This document shows, piece after piece, positions 1-11,231 of a stretch of DNA of 64,000 nucleotides. Position numbers and translations under genes: made by a program. The stretch covers positions 124,001 through 188,000 of the forward strand of contig JAOTON010000332.1 in the NCBI GenBank assembly GCA_034440635.1, given 5' to 3'. Below the pieces are notes generated by a model. That model worked only from the letters and a program-made list of their open reading frames with translations, was not told the DNA's origin and made no database searches. The stretch's first letter is position 1. The number at the start of each line of letters is the position of its first letter. The stretch is from Lepas anatifera (taxonomy: Eukaryota; Arthropoda; Thecostraca; Lepadidae).

Positions 1-975
1 GATGATCGGGGGCCCCCTGAGACGAAGCTCGGAAGACCCGTGAGACCAAGCTCAGGGCCCCTGAGTCCAAGTTCAGGGGTCCCCTGAGACCACGCTCGGG
101 GGGCCCTGAGACCAAGCTCTGGGGCACCCTGAGACCAAAATCGAAAGGCCCGTGAGACCAAGATCGAAAGGTTTGTGAGTCCGAGCTCAGGGGGCCCCTG
201 AGACCAAGCTCAGGCGTTCCCTGAGACCAAGCTCGGAGGGCCCCTGACACCGAGCTCCGGGGCCCCAGAGACAAAGCTCGGGGGGCGCTGAGACCAAGCT
301 CGGTGGCCCCCTGAGACCAAGATCAGGGCCCCCGAGACCAATGCTCGTGTTTTCCAGTGCATACGGTCAGCCTTATGCATCAGATGCCCTCGGATGCCCC
401 CTGAAACCAAGCTCGAGGGCCCCTGAAACTAAGCTCGGGGAGAGGGGGCCTGAGAACAAGCTTGGGGACATCCCTGAGACCAAGCTCAGGGGTCCCCTGA
501 GACCAAGCTCGGGGGCCTGAGACCAAGCTCGGGGGGTTATCTGAGACCAAGCTCGGAGGGCTCCCTGACACCAAGCTCGGGGGGCCCCTGAGACCAAGCT
601 CGGAGGCCCTGAGACCAAACTCGAAAGGCCCCCTGAGACCAAACTCGAAAGGCCCCCTGAGACCAAGCTCGGGAGCTCCCTGAGACCAAGCTCGGAGGGC
701 CCCAGACACCAAGCTCGGGGCCCCTGAGACCAAGCTCTGGGGCCCCTGAGACCAAAATCGAAAGGCCCGTGAGACCGAGCTCGGGGAGGAGGGGCCCCGA
801 GACCAAGCTCGGGGGCCCTGAGGCCAAGCTCGGGACCCCTGAGACTGAGCGCAGGGGTCCCCCAAGATCAATATTCGGTACTCTGGAGCCCTCGATACCG
901 ATTATCGGGGTCCTCCTGAGACCAAGCTCGGGAGGCCCCCCCCACCGAGACCAGGCTCAGGGGCCCCCGAGATCA
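1..975. repeat. Minisatellite, 20-25 bp unit (CCTGAGACCAAGCTCGGGGG)
   Basis: About 40 degenerate copies of a unit like CCTGAGACCAAGCTCGGGGG run through the block, with lengths between about 20 and 25 bp. It yields several overlapping open frames on both strands that translate to the same peptide period; these are repeat artefacts, not genes. It grades into the related block at 1100-1690. Confidence 0.9.
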
Positions 976-1099
976 ATTTTTGTGTTTTTAGTGCATAAGG
1001 TCAGCCCAAGGGGGTCCGCGGACCCCAGGGACCCCCCCTCCCCTGGCTACACCACTGTCAGAACATCTCAAGGGACCCATTCAAGCTCACGGCCGCCAG

Positions 1100-1690
1100 G
1101 TCAGTGGCTGTAAAGCCTTATAGGGGTCCCAGACCATCTCAGGGGCCCTCAGTTCAACACAGAGGCCCATATTAGCTCTGATGACCAGATAAGCTTAAGG
1201 GCCTGGATCATCCAGGGGCCCCTTGCCGGCATATTTGGGGTTTCAGAACAGTCCAGGGTTTCAATTAAAGCTTACAACCCAATTTCAAAGCAGGGGGCCC
1301 TATTCCTGTGCAGGGGCCTCAGATAAGTTTAGGGTCTTCTGTGCATCACAGGGGATCCAGATTAGCTCAAAGGACAATATTAACTTTACGGTCCCAGCTC
1401 AGCTCAGGGGCCCCCAGGTCGGTGGATATAGGTTTTGGCCAACTCACGGGGCCCTGTTCAAGGTTACGGCTCCTAGCTCAGTTTAGGCATCCTAGAACAG
1501 CTCATGCTGCCCAAACCATCTCCGGGGCGCTCAGTTCAGCTCAAAGAGCCCAGATTAGCTCGTATGGTATCAAAGGCCAGTTTAGGGGCCCCGAGAAGCT
1601 CAGGGGGCCTTAAAATCAACTCATAGGACCTCAACTTAGTTTAGGGGCACAGGTAAGTTTAACGGGGTTCCGGGGCAAGCTATCGGGCCA
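1100..1690. repeat. Diverged minisatellite (AGCTCAGGGGCCCC)
   Basis: Loose, roughly 22-30 bp periodic copies of a motif with AGCTCAGGGGCCCC. The same motif in the opposite orientation fills 36680-38060, so both blocks derive from one family of minisatellite-bearing element. Confidence 0.8.
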
Positions 1691-1809
1691 GTTTGAGCTT
1701 CTCGCTTGATATTACAGTTGTTGACATTCTTACCTCCGTTGCGGGGGCCCATCAGAGAAAAGTGGGGGGGGGCCAGTGGCCCCTGGCCCCCCCCGTTCCT
1801 ACGCCTATG

Positions 1810-2084
1810 CCTCTACCTCCTCCCTCGACATCTTTGGTAATGATCGTGCCTACATGTCCCTACAGTCGTCTGCCGCCGGCTCCATGCACTCGGCTCGATA
1901 GACATGGAGCCCCGACTTTGCTGAATTTTAACGGTGCCAGTAACAATATATAATTTGGGAAGGATCCAGTATCTCTACTACGGCTATAGATCACTGAGCG
2001 CATGGCAGTGACCTATCCAGATTTTCATTGGTGGGGAAGCTAGGGGCTAAACCCTAGCCGACCTTTACCTCGAATAACCCATTT
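1810..2084. other. Unassigned spacer
   Basis: No gene, tandem repeat or recognisable element end seen between the element ending at 1809 and the outer hAT stack. Confidence 0.5.
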
Positions 2085-2316
2085 TAGAGGTGGGCGCTGC
2101 CACCAATTTTTTTAACCACTACCGCTACTTCCGCTTCTTTGACTAGTTGAAACCGTTACCGTTAATAGCACTACTCTTTCAAAATCGCGAAACCACTACC
2201 TGCTACTCCGCTATCGTTACTTGTTTCAGTGACGGATCTAGGATTTCGTTAAGGGGGGGCCCAGGCTCGGAGGGCGCCGAACCTGGGGGGGCGCCGAACC
2301 TGAGGGGCGCCAATTT

Positions 2317-2831
2317 CAGTGGCAGATCTAGCCGGTCGGTTTGGGAGGGGCAGACCAAAGTCGAAAAGCAAAAAAAAAAGAAAAAAACGTCACGCAGTAA
2401 AAAGCTGCGCTACCAATATCACTTGCCGGTATAATTTTGGGTTTGAGGCGAAAAGCTAAAAAAACGTCACGGGGTGAAAAAACTATGGGCTCGAGATACT
2501 TCTCCCTATCCAAGGCTGGCTATACTATGACTGGTTTTATTATAACTGAGAATTATTGATATTTACTCCATGATTCTGATGAAGGGCTGTGCCCGAATAT
2601 ATAAACTTCAGTGTTTTTTACATTTCCGGATTCGAGGGGACAGGCCAGGGAACATCTTATCAACTTATGTTCTGTTTGAAGTTGAGAGTTGAAACACCAA
2701 AATCTTGCTTATAAACTAAAAAGGAGTAGGGGAAAAAAGGAGGTCGATCGCTTTGGGGGTCAAAAACATAGTGTTGCCCCGAGCTTTTCCGTTTAGGGGA
2801 ATGCCTTTTTGCCCCCTTGGATCCGCCACTG
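2317..2831 (+). mobile_element. Non-autonomous hAT element, 515 bp
   Basis: It begins CAGTGGCAGATCTAGCCGG and ends TTGGATCCGCCACTG. The perfect flanking duplication GCCAATTT lies at 2309-2316 and 2832-2839. It belongs to the same family as the copies at 18425-18824, 36136-36446 and 59823-60220. They share the subterminal GGTTTGGG block, the AAACGTCACG motif and the internal AGTTGAGAGTTGAA..CTTGCTTATAAACTAAA segment. An extra stretch at about 2520-2668 resembles the insert at 53307-53763. Confidence 0.92.
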
Positions 2832-2839
2832 GCCAATTT

Positions 2840-3185
2840 ACCACCCAAAAGGCGGCCAGTGTCAATGTAAAACGAGTTTAAAAGGATTTGTAAATGCTTA
2901 TTTTCATGAAAGCTTCCTCTTAGTGAGGACATGTTCACGTTTACCATCAAGCATTTTCGGGCCCAGCTAACGACTGGCACCTTGGTAGAAAAATGCTGAA
3001 GGCACCCACTGACACTAACTGAAGCACGATGAGCAAATAATACAGTTATATTCGGTCATGGCGAAAACTGAGGTGTCGTATCCACCACCTCCACTTATCA
3101 CAGTTGTCCTGGCCAACTGCTCCATACTGAAATAGCCGATTTACGCTAACCTGAGCCTCATAGGCCGCAGAACCTCTGCGGACCT
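2840..3185. other. Unassigned interior of the 2227-8215 element
   Basis: No recognisable motif or repeat seen here. Confidence 0.4.
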
Positions 3186-3905
3186 GGGCCCCTGAGTTTT
3201 TGGTGACTTCTCTGAGTTTATATCGAGTCCCCTCAGCTAATTTGGGACCGCTTTAGTTAACCAGGCCCTCACACTGAACTTGAAACCTATGTGTCGCCGC
3301 TGAAGCCTATTCAGCTTTTCGGGGCCCTTTTATTGATATAGGGCCCTCTTAACAGATCCTGGGCCCTCTGAGCTAAAAGTTGGAGCTCTGAGCTCTGAGC
3401 CCCAAGCTGGATTAGTGTCCCTTAAGCTGGTCAGGGTCCCCTGGGTTGGTACCGTTTTCGTTTAACTGATATAGATCCCTTCAGCTTGTTTGGGGCCCGT
3501 TGTGCGTATCTGGGCAATAGTTCGTCGAGGCACCCAGCTAGTCTGGCCCTATTAGTTTTATTGGCCTTCTGAGCTGCTGCAGGGTCCCCTCAGAGTGTCT
3601 GGGCCCCATGAGTTGAAAATTGGACCCCTGTGTCAATTTTGAGTCCCTGAGCTTATTTAGAAACCGGTTAAAGAGGTAGACACCCCACGCTGGTCTTGAG
3701 AATCCTGTGTTGGCACTGAGGTCAAATGAGCTCGTTGGGGGCCCTTATCTGGGCCCCCTTAACTGGCACGGGCCCCTCAGCTGATTTTTGGAGACCCAAA
3801 ATCCCTCCTACCGGATTCCACCCACGCCAGATTTCCTGACTCCCTGAGGGATCCTGGGTGCCATTGGGGATTTTTCCCGCGATCAGCGCTGGGGTCCCTC
3901 CCCGA
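3186..3905. repeat. Degenerate minisatellite (CCCCTGAGCTGATTTGGGCC-type)
   Basis: About 25-35 bp periodic blocks with GGGCCCC and CTGAGCT motifs, strongly diverged. They are related in motif to the block at 36680-38060. Confidence 0.7.
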
Positions 3906-3914
3906 GACAAAGCT

Positions 3915-4720
3915 TACAACATGTCTCTGTCTCTATACTCTAGCGTCTGCCAGAGTTGAGCTAGAATCATTTTAGGCACAATTTGCTTCCTCTCGTTACG
4001 GCGAATCATCAAATAATGTATAATATGACTATACTAGGTTAAAACATAAAAATGACCTCACCTAAGGTTAGGTCAAGGCCACCATCTAGCCTAGCATAGT
4101 CAATATGCATATCAATCAACTCACAATAACAATAAAAAATGGTATCAAAATACGGGTTTTATCAATATTTCCTGCAAAGCCATTGACCCAAGTCTTAAAA
4201 CCTGCTTAGGAAGCCCCAGATGAACTCTCAGAGGTAACATGTCTAAACTTGCAACATGTACCGATAAAGAGACCTAAGGGTACTATGATTTGGGGAATCC
4301 GAAGGTATTTCAAGCGGCGTCTGCAGACATAGAGCAATTGTTCGGCAAATTTCCGTTTTATCCCATGCATTTTCAATGGAGAGGTCATGATTCGTACCTG
4401 TCCCTAGGTCATCGATGGAAAAATCCCGGAATAAATTTATTAGTACTTTTTGGGTCCATTATATGGTACAAGTTTGAATTCGATAGATTCACCCTTTTCT
4501 TACTTACCCCAACAAACATTTTTTGGGGTGAGGCCACTTGACCTGCACTGGTGACCTAGCCTGAGATGACACAACTTTAAATTTTGAGGGAAAGTTGCGG
4601 AAGTGATCAATGGTAAGGTGTGACAAGTACTGAGTCGCTTCGCGCCGACGCTTTTTCTTGCCACTGGGAGACCTCGAGGGGGTGTTCAAGCACACCCCAA
4701 CGGGCCGGAATGGGGCGCCA
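3915..4720 (-). mobile_element. TTAA-family element, degraded copy
   Basis: Read in reverse, this matches the elements at 19959 and 41799. It has the GGTGTT..AACACC terminal hairpin block near 4680-4700, the ATGTATAATATGAC segment near 4016, and the conserved internal core near 4370-4420 (CCAATGG/CAATGGAGAGGTCATG followed by ACCTGTCCCTAGGTCAT). The outermost TTAA ends are lost. It is nested inside the hAT element 2227-8215. Confidence 0.75.
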
Positions 4721-4769
4721 ATACTCTAGAACAGGGCTGAGGCCAAAAGGGAAGGCTCTAAACAATGTC

Positions 4770-5025
4770 TGAAATTGTGGGGTCAAGGTCCTTCAAGGTC
4801 ATTGACCTATTACGACACAACCCAACATATTATGCCTAATTTACGCTATAACTAACGCTGCGCCCAAGCTTACCAATGACCTTTGATCAAGCCTTGATCA
4901 TCAAGACCAGTCACCTTTAAAATTGACCTGTGACCTTGATCTAAACACTGAATAACCTTAACTTTGATGTAATAGCATACGTTATAATAGGTGTCGTAAC
5001 GTTATGCAACGTCATTTAGGGGCTG
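4770..5025. repeat. AGGTCA-rich dispersed segment
   Basis: Dense GGTCA/TGACC half-sites with spacer text resembling 10385-10720. It is likely a fragment of another TTAA-type or related element, without visible ends. Confidence 0.5.
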
Positions 5026-6640
5026 TCCAGGAGTAACTGTGCTCATCAGGGACACCTATGCTCTCTGGAGGGGCCTTTGCTTCGATGAGGCACCTGTGCC
5101 ACCCAGGGGCGCCTTCGCTCCTCAATGGACGCGACCTAGCTATCCAGGGGCATCTTTGCTGTTCTGGGGGTGCATTTGATACCCAGTGCCCAAGGAGAGG
5201 TTTTTCTTATCCAGGTTCACCTTGGTATTGAGGGGCGTATTTTTATTCAAGGTAACCTATACTACCCAGTGGCGCCTACCCTATGCAAGGGGCGCTTAGG
5301 CTATCCAGGGGGCGGCAATTTGCTATACATAGGGCGCCCTTATGCTCTCCATGGGCACCTCATTCAGAGGGTGCCTCTGATATTCAGGGGCGCTTTTCCT
5401 ATCAGCAGGGTACCTGTGCCATCTTGGGGCTATTCTTATCAAGGGACGCTGCTGTTATTCAGGAATACCTACACCACTGTCGAGGGTCGCCTTTGCTACC
5501 CAGAGGCGCCTTTACTTCTTAGGAAGTTTGGCGCCCATGCTTTAAGGAGTGCTTTGGCATCGATTGATTGCTCTATTATTGGGCTTAGGTGCGCGTGAAC
5601 CTTGAGCTCATGTAGCGCCCATATTGTTGCTAAGGAACGCTTATGCTATCAAAGGGCGCCTTTGCTATCCAGGGCCTCTGTTTTATTCAAGGCAGTCTGT
5701 TCTATCCACGGGCATCTGATATTTCGGGGGCGGTGCCTAGGTTATTCAGGAGGCGGCTTTTTTCTCCACAGGGGCGCACTATTGCTTTCCAGGGGCGCCG
5801 TTACTGCCCAGGGGTGTCTTTCTAGCCAGGGGCGCATATGCTCTCTAGGTGTATTTTTCAATCACAGACATGATTGAAATACATGCCCCTACGTTATCCT
5901 GGGGTGCTTTTTGTCTCCGGTAAGGCGTTATTTGTCTCTTCCGGGCACCAGTTTATCCAAGGCCACCTATGCTGTCTAGAGAAACTTTGTTATCTAGGGC
6001 TGCCTTCGCTGTTAAGGGTCACCTTTGCTACCCAAAGGAAGCATTTTACTTTCCTGGATTGCCTATTTCCATCTAAGGGGCGCATATGCTATCTTGGAGC
6101 GCCTTTGCAAACATGGGGCGCACTTTTCTATCCAGGGGCGCCTTTGCACTTGAGCGGGCGCCTCTGCAATCCAGGAGGAGCCCAAAATAGATGGAGAATA
6201 ACAATTCTGAAATAAGGCGCTCGAACACTGAAATAAAGTGCCTAATTATCAGAAAAAGGCGCTCATCTGCTGAACGGGGAGGACTGCTGGTTGGTGAGGG
6301 CAACGTTCTCGGAAGTGAGGCGCACATGCTGAAAAAGGCACCCGGTTGCAGCGATGGAGCACTAAGCCTTCAGTTATAGGTTAATGAAATGTGGTTAAAG
6401 GCAGTCCATGCTCAAATTGAGCGCTCGAGCCCTGTAACAGAGCGCGCGACTGTCGGACAGGTGTGCCAAACCATAGACAGTAGGGCAGCTGAAGATGGAA
6501 AGGGACACCTATGATATCCTGGGGGCGCCTGTACTCTCAGGTGAGGCGCTTGTTTTCTTCCTCAGGCGCCTAGTTTATCCATGGCCGCATATGCTGTCCA
6601 GATAATCTATTTCAAGAAGGGTTAACTTTGCTGTCCAGGG

Positions 6641-7765
6641 GCGCCTTTCATAGCCAAGGGCGCATATTGTATCCGTAGGGCACTTCATCCAGGGGGCGCC
6701 TAGGCTATCCAAAGGCGGCTTTTCTATCGAAGGTTTGCCTTCCTAGGGGCGCCTTTGCTACCCAGGGGCGCCTTTGCTGTCCACAGCACTTGTGTTATCC
6801 AGGGTTGTCTTTGCTGTCCAGGGGCGCCTTTGCTATCCAAGGGTGCATATGACATCCGTAGGGCGCTTTTTCCGGTGGGCGCCTAGGCTATCAAAGGGCG
6901 CATTTTTCTACCCAAGGTGAGCATTTCATTTTCCTAAAGCGCCTACTTCTATCTAAGGGGCGCTTATGCTGTTCAGGGCACCTATGTTACCAATATTTGC
7001 CTTTGCTGCCCAGGGGCGCCTTTCCTAGCCAAGGGCGCATATGATATCCGTAGGGCGCTTCATCCAGGGGGCGCCTAGGCTATCCAAAGGCGGCTTTTCT
7101 ATCGAAGGGGTGCCTTCCTAGGGGCGCCTTTGCTACCCAGGGGCGCCTTTGCTGTCCACAGCACTTGTGTTATCCAGGGTTGTCTTTGCTGTCCAGGGGC
7201 GCCTTTGCTATCCATGGGTGCATATGACATCCGTAGGGCGCTTTTTCCAGTGGGCGCCTAGGCTATCAAAGGGCGCCTTTTTCTACCCAAGGTGAGCATT
7301 TTATTTTCCTAAAGCGCATATTTCTATCTAAGGGGCGCTTATGCTGTCCAGGGCACCTATGTTACCAAGGTTTGCCTTTGCTGCCCAGGGGCGCCTTTCC
7401 TAGCCAAGGGCGCATATGATATCCGTAGGGCGCTTCATCCAGGGGGCGCCTAGGCTATCCAAAGGCGGCTTTTCTATCGAAGGGGTGCCTTCCTAGGGTC
7501 GCCTTTGCTACCCAGGGGCGCCTTTATTGTCCACAGCACTTGTGTTATCCAGGGTTGTCTTTGCTGTCCAGGGGCGCCTTTGCTATCCATGGGTGCATAT
7601 GACATCCGTAGGGCGCTTTTTCCAGTGGGCGCCTAGGCTATCAAAGGGCGCCTTTTTCTACCCAAGGTGAGCATTTTATTTTCCTAAACCGCCTATTTCT
7701 ATCTAAGGGGCGCTTATGCTGTCCAGGGCACCTATGTTACCAAGATTTGCCTTTGCTGCCCAGGG
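6641..7765. repeat. 375-bp higher-order repeat, three full copies
   Basis: The motif GCGCCTTTC(A/C)TAGCCAAGGG recurs at 6641, 7016, 7391 and 7766, exactly 375 bp apart. Intervening diagnostic variants keep the same order each time (CATCCGTAGGGCGC, CCACAGCACTTGTG, GGTGAGCATTT). A fourth, partial copy starts at 7766. Copies look over 95% alike, so the amplification is recent. Confidence 0.93.
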
Positions 7766-8109
7766 GCGCCTTTCCTTGCCAAGGGCGCATATGATATCCG
7801 TAGGGCGCTTCACCAGGGGGCGCCTAGGCTACCCAGGGGCGCTTCATCCAGGGGGCGCCTAGGCTACTCAGGGGTGCATTAGTTCCCCATGGCGCAATCC
7901 TGCTATCTAGTGACGCCTTTTCTTTGCCGGGGCGCTTTTGTTAGCTTTCTAAATTTCATCTTCAAAATTTTACTGGGGCGCAAAAGACCAGTAAAGGCGT
8001 CTAGTGTTTGGGCAGGGGCGCTTTGCCATGGTTTTAAGGACTATGTGTTAATTCAAGTGGAATAAGTGGTATCTACCACCTTGGCGCACGAAATGGGTAC
8101 AGGCGCGCC

Positions 8110-8144
8110 GCTCATATCGGGCGCCTTCGGCGCCCGATATGAGC
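8110..8144. repeat. Perfect palindrome, 16-bp arms, 3-bp loop
   Basis: GCTCATATCGGGCGCC, then TTC, then the exact reverse complement. It lies close to the right end of the 2227-8215 element. Confidence 0.95.
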
Positions 8145-8764
8145 TAAGCTATGCTGAGGCGCTTCGAGCTAAGGGGGGGCCGGGCCCCCTGGGCCCCCCC
8201 TTGGATCCGTCACTGACTTGTTTATACCTACAGTACTACACAAAAATGACTACTCATCGTTCTTTTTTAATACATTTCAAGGAGAACTACTTTTTATCTT
8301 CTTGTTACACTTAAAACAGGTAGACTTCTTGTAAAATAAGCAAAGGAAATCACACAACAAAGACATTTATATAATCTTTGGCAATTTTTCTGGTGGAAAA
8401 AAACATTTCTCCATATACCCATCTCCCAGTCGTGGGGCTGGTGGTCCTCTTGCCTGTCTGTTGGTAGCGGTAGCGCATTTGAGTTGTTTTGGGTCCACTA
8501 CCCGCCACTCCGCTACTTTTTGGTTATGGAAACCGCTTCCGCTACTCCGCTACCATTTGGAGAGTTTGCAAGTAGCGGAGTAGCGAATTAACGAAGCGCC
8601 CGGCTCTTACATATTTATATGATTACTGTGAGCACTCAGAAATTTCGGGGCGGGGGGGGGGTGGAGGCTCATTGCCCAGCATGAAAAATCCGCTCCCTCG
8701 TATCTGCCAATGGTGAATGGCGTGTATATTGGTATAGTTTGTATATTCGCGTGAATCACAACTG

Positions 8765-8960
8765 TTCGGGCGTAATGAGGCATCAACTGCTCGGGTTGCA
8801 CTGCGTCACCGAGCTTCACCCTCGTGGAAGGGATTCAAGAGATTGCATTGCACTTGCTCAGAGCAGGATAGTAAAGGACCCGCACACCCCACCGGGACTT
8901 GAACCGGGAACCCATGGCAAGGGACACACGCTCTAGCTTCTGGTCCACATATCTCTATCG
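8765..8960 (-). mobile_element. tRNA-derived SINE
   Basis: On the minus strand there is a tRNA-like head with A-box-like AGAAGCTAGAGCG and B box GGTTCAAGTCC (complement of 8895-8905), preceded in genomic order by the body motif CACCCTCGTGGAAGGGAT. The same body (CACCCTGTTGGAAG..) is found at 30629-30840, 33985-34160 and 40025-40373. It is not a functional tRNA gene, because the arms do not fold cleanly. Confidence 0.75.
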
Positions 8961-9007
8961 CTATACGGCCCTGCCGTTGGCGCGACCTTAAGCCAAAATA
9001 CCTAACC

Positions 9008-9688
9008 AGCGCGTCGCTATTGGCGTGGTTCGGTGTTGGGTGTAAGTGCAGTGGAGCCGCCTCGTCGGGGAGCGCTGGCCTGAGGGAGCGCGACGCCGGC
9101 TATTGGCGTGGTTCGGTGTTGGGTGTAAGTGCAGTGGAGCTGTCTCGTCGGAGAGCGGTGGCCTGAGGGAGCGCGACGCCGGTCATTGGCGTGGTTCGAT
9201 GTTGGGTGTAAGTGCAGTGGAGCTGTCTCGTCGGAGAGCGCTGGCCTGAGGGAGCGCGACGCCGGTCATTGGCGTGGTTCGGTGTTGGGTGTAAGTGCAG
9301 CGGAGCTGTCTCGTCGGAGGGCGCTAGCTAGCCTGAGGGAGCGCGACGCCGGCTATTGGCGTGGTTCGGTGCTGGGTGTAAGTGCAGTGGAGCTGTCTCG
9401 TCGGAGAGCGCAGGCCTGAGGGAGCGCGACGCCGGCTATTGGCGTGGTTCGGTGTTGGGTGTAAGTGCAGTGGAGCTGTCTTGTCGGAGAGCGGTGGCCT
9501 GAGGGAGCGCGACGCCGGTTATTGGCGTGGTTCGGTGCTGGGTGTCAGTGCAGTGGAGCTGTCTCGTCGGAGAGCGCAGGCCTGAGGGAGCGCGACGCCG
9601 GTTATTGGCGTGGTTCGGTGTTGGGTGCAAGTGCAGTGGAGCTGTCTCGTCGGAGAGCGGTGGCCTGAGGGAGCGCGACGCTGCTGCT
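9008..9688. repeat. 83-bp satellite, 8 copies
   Basis: TGGCGTGGTTCGGTG begins at 9021, 9104, 9187, 9270, 9357, 9440, 9523 and 9606. The spacing is 83 bp except one unit of 87 (an extra CTAG). Copies are about 95% identical and GC-rich, and several begin near CGCGACGCCGG. Because 83 is not divisible by 3, the open frames shift between units and are artefacts. Confidence 0.95.
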
Positions 9689-9689
9689 G

Positions 9690-10384
9690 CGGTTTCCGCC
9701 CACGCCATGTAAAAATCGATGTGCCGACGAAGGCTAGCTAAGAGGGCGGCGGCGGCGTCGTTACAGATAACGCCGACGCGATGGTTACTGTTTCAGACGG
9801 AGGCCGGAGTCGCACATCACGGACCGGTGACGCGGTCACGACGCCAACGGAATGACATCATCTGCGCCCTGGGCATGGGCCGGTCTGACAGGCTATGGGT
9901 TTATTTGACAGGACTTAGAAAATTTGGATACAGTTATTTTCTTATCCCAAGTATCCCCCAAAGATCCCGTTCAATCTGTTTGCATACTGTGATTACACTG
10001 GTCAACCGCCAAAATGGATCCGGCACGTGAACACCTGTTTCTGCCTATTTCGATACCGCTGATTTCAAATTTAGTAACCTTTTTTCATCGGACCTGGTTT
10101 CTTCTCCAGAGTATACCTGGTGTACAACCCTACACTTTCCACACACAGTCATCAGCCTAGCCTTTTGTGGAAACATATAGATCAAGGATGTCGAGAATCC
10201 GGATTATCTGCACCCAGACAATGCAGCTTATCAATATGCATGTGAATGTGTTGCAACGGAAGACTACCTCGCATTCAAGTGCATGAACATTGTCATTAAA
10301 CAAGGTTTGCGCTCGGTCGCACAAGCTCGCCGGTATTGTAGACCGAGAGGTGACGTCGCAACATTATATGATGAGGATTTTATG
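9690..10384. other. Unassigned, GC-rich at first
   Basis: 9730-9850 is CpG-rich. No exon with convincing splice sites was recognised. Confidence 0.4.
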
Positions 10385-10720
10385 TCATAGTCACCTCCCT
10401 TGAAGGTCAAGTCTAAGTAAAAAGTCACAGGTCAAAGTCATACCACCATTTCAAGGTCATTGACCCTAGTGCCTTTGGTCGGATGATGCTGCCTAATATG
10501 ACGTATATCATGCCATGACGTCATACGCTAGGTCACTCAATCTTGAGCTCAAAGTCGCAGGTTCAAGACAAAGGTCATGGACCAGGCTAAACTTTATTTT
10601 CCGCCCGACGGTTGCCATAGTGCTAGTTGCAGTACACGTTATAGGCAAAATGTAATATTTTGACGTCAAAGGTCAATGGCCTTGAACGACCTTGGCCTAA
10701 AAGTTTCAGAGAACATTGCC
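10385..10720. repeat. AGGTCA-rich dispersed segment
   Basis: Many AAGGTCA and TGACCT half-sites, including AAAGGTCAATGGCC and ATGACGTCAT near 10516. It resembles 4770-5025. No element ends seen. Confidence 0.5.
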
Positions 10721-11231
10721 TCAGACCTTTCCTCTGTTACTTTAGGCCACTTTCTCTCCATATCCGGCTTCTCATCGCATAATCACGGCATTTTCCAATG
10801 GCTACCCTGCACATACAGAATTTGACTCATATGGCCTCGTTTTACCTTGAATATATTGACCCAGGTCTATGAAAATCGGGTTTGAGGTAGAATACCCTAG
10901 CCTCCACAAACACCTAAACGTTCATTTTCCTAGACCTCTTGGGTTTTGCACTGTCAATGTCACTGATGCCAAGTAGGCTTGCACAAAGACGACACACAGA
11001 CATACTGGATCTCCAAATTCTGATCTGATACGGCATTTCTGCTGCCAGATTCGTGTTCAGCGCCACAAATTACCTTAGAAACGGACTATTTTATATTGGA
11101 TCCACGACAAAAGTTAAATTTTGTTGACCAGTATTATCAATCTAAATACAATCCATAAAAATACGACTACATTGACAAGAATGGCAATTCAAATTCATAT
11201 CCGAACCAACTACCCGAAATGTCTGGCGAAT
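10721..11231. other. Unassigned
   Basis: Nothing recognised. Confidence 0.4.

Larger units (their letters stand above)
1..1809 (-). mobile_element. hAT-like element, right end only, filled with minisatellite
   Basis: The right terminus reads GTTCCTACGCCTATG, ending at 1809. It is the reverse complement of the left end of the element starting at 36543, and the flanking 130 bp (1680-1809, with the CCCCACTTTTCT-type subterminal block) matches 36543-36680 inverted. Its other end lies before the window, so no target duplication can be tested. Almost all of the visible part is degenerate tandem repeat. Assignment to hAT rests on TIR similarity to the 36543-47183 element, which does have an 8-bp duplication. 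Confidence 0.65.
5030..8150. repeat. Minisatellite of about 20 bp (GGGGCGCCTTTGCTATCCA)
   Basis: More than 100 degenerate copies of a unit like GGGGCGCCTTTGCTATCCA. The open frames inside are repeat artefacts. Within it, 6641-7765 is organised as a higher-order repeat. Confidence 0.92.
2227..8215. mobile_element. hAT-like element, 5989 bp, perfect 8-bp duplication
   Basis: The left end is CAGTGACGGATCTAGG at 2227 and the right end is TTGGATCCGTCACTG, ending at 8215, giving a good terminal inverted repeat. It is flanked on both sides by ACTTGTTT (2219-2226 and 8216-8223), an exact 8-bp target duplication. The element holds a second hAT element, a TTAA element, and two minisatellite blocks, but no transposase that I can see, so it is non-autonomous. 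The TIR plus 8-bp duplication is the hAT hallmark. Confidence 0.88.
2085..8608. mobile_element. Outer, old hAT-like element enclosing a nested stack
   Basis: The inferred termini are TAGAGGTGGGCGCT (2085) and AGCGCCCGGCTCTT (to 8608), which match a consensus CAGAG..GGGCGCT with the outermost base changed. The flanking 8-mers ACCCATTT (2077-2084) and ACATATTT (8609-8616) agree at 6 of 8 positions. Both inner margins (2110-2226 and 8224-8600) carry the same rare motif family, CCGCTACTCCGCTAC, which supports one split element. The decayed duplication fits an older insertion than the element inside it. Confidence 0.6.

Noticed and set aside
210..1113. Several overlapping open frames with an LVSG/AW.QG peptide period
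   Set aside because: Minisatellite of about 20-25 bp read in several frames on both strands; period artefact.
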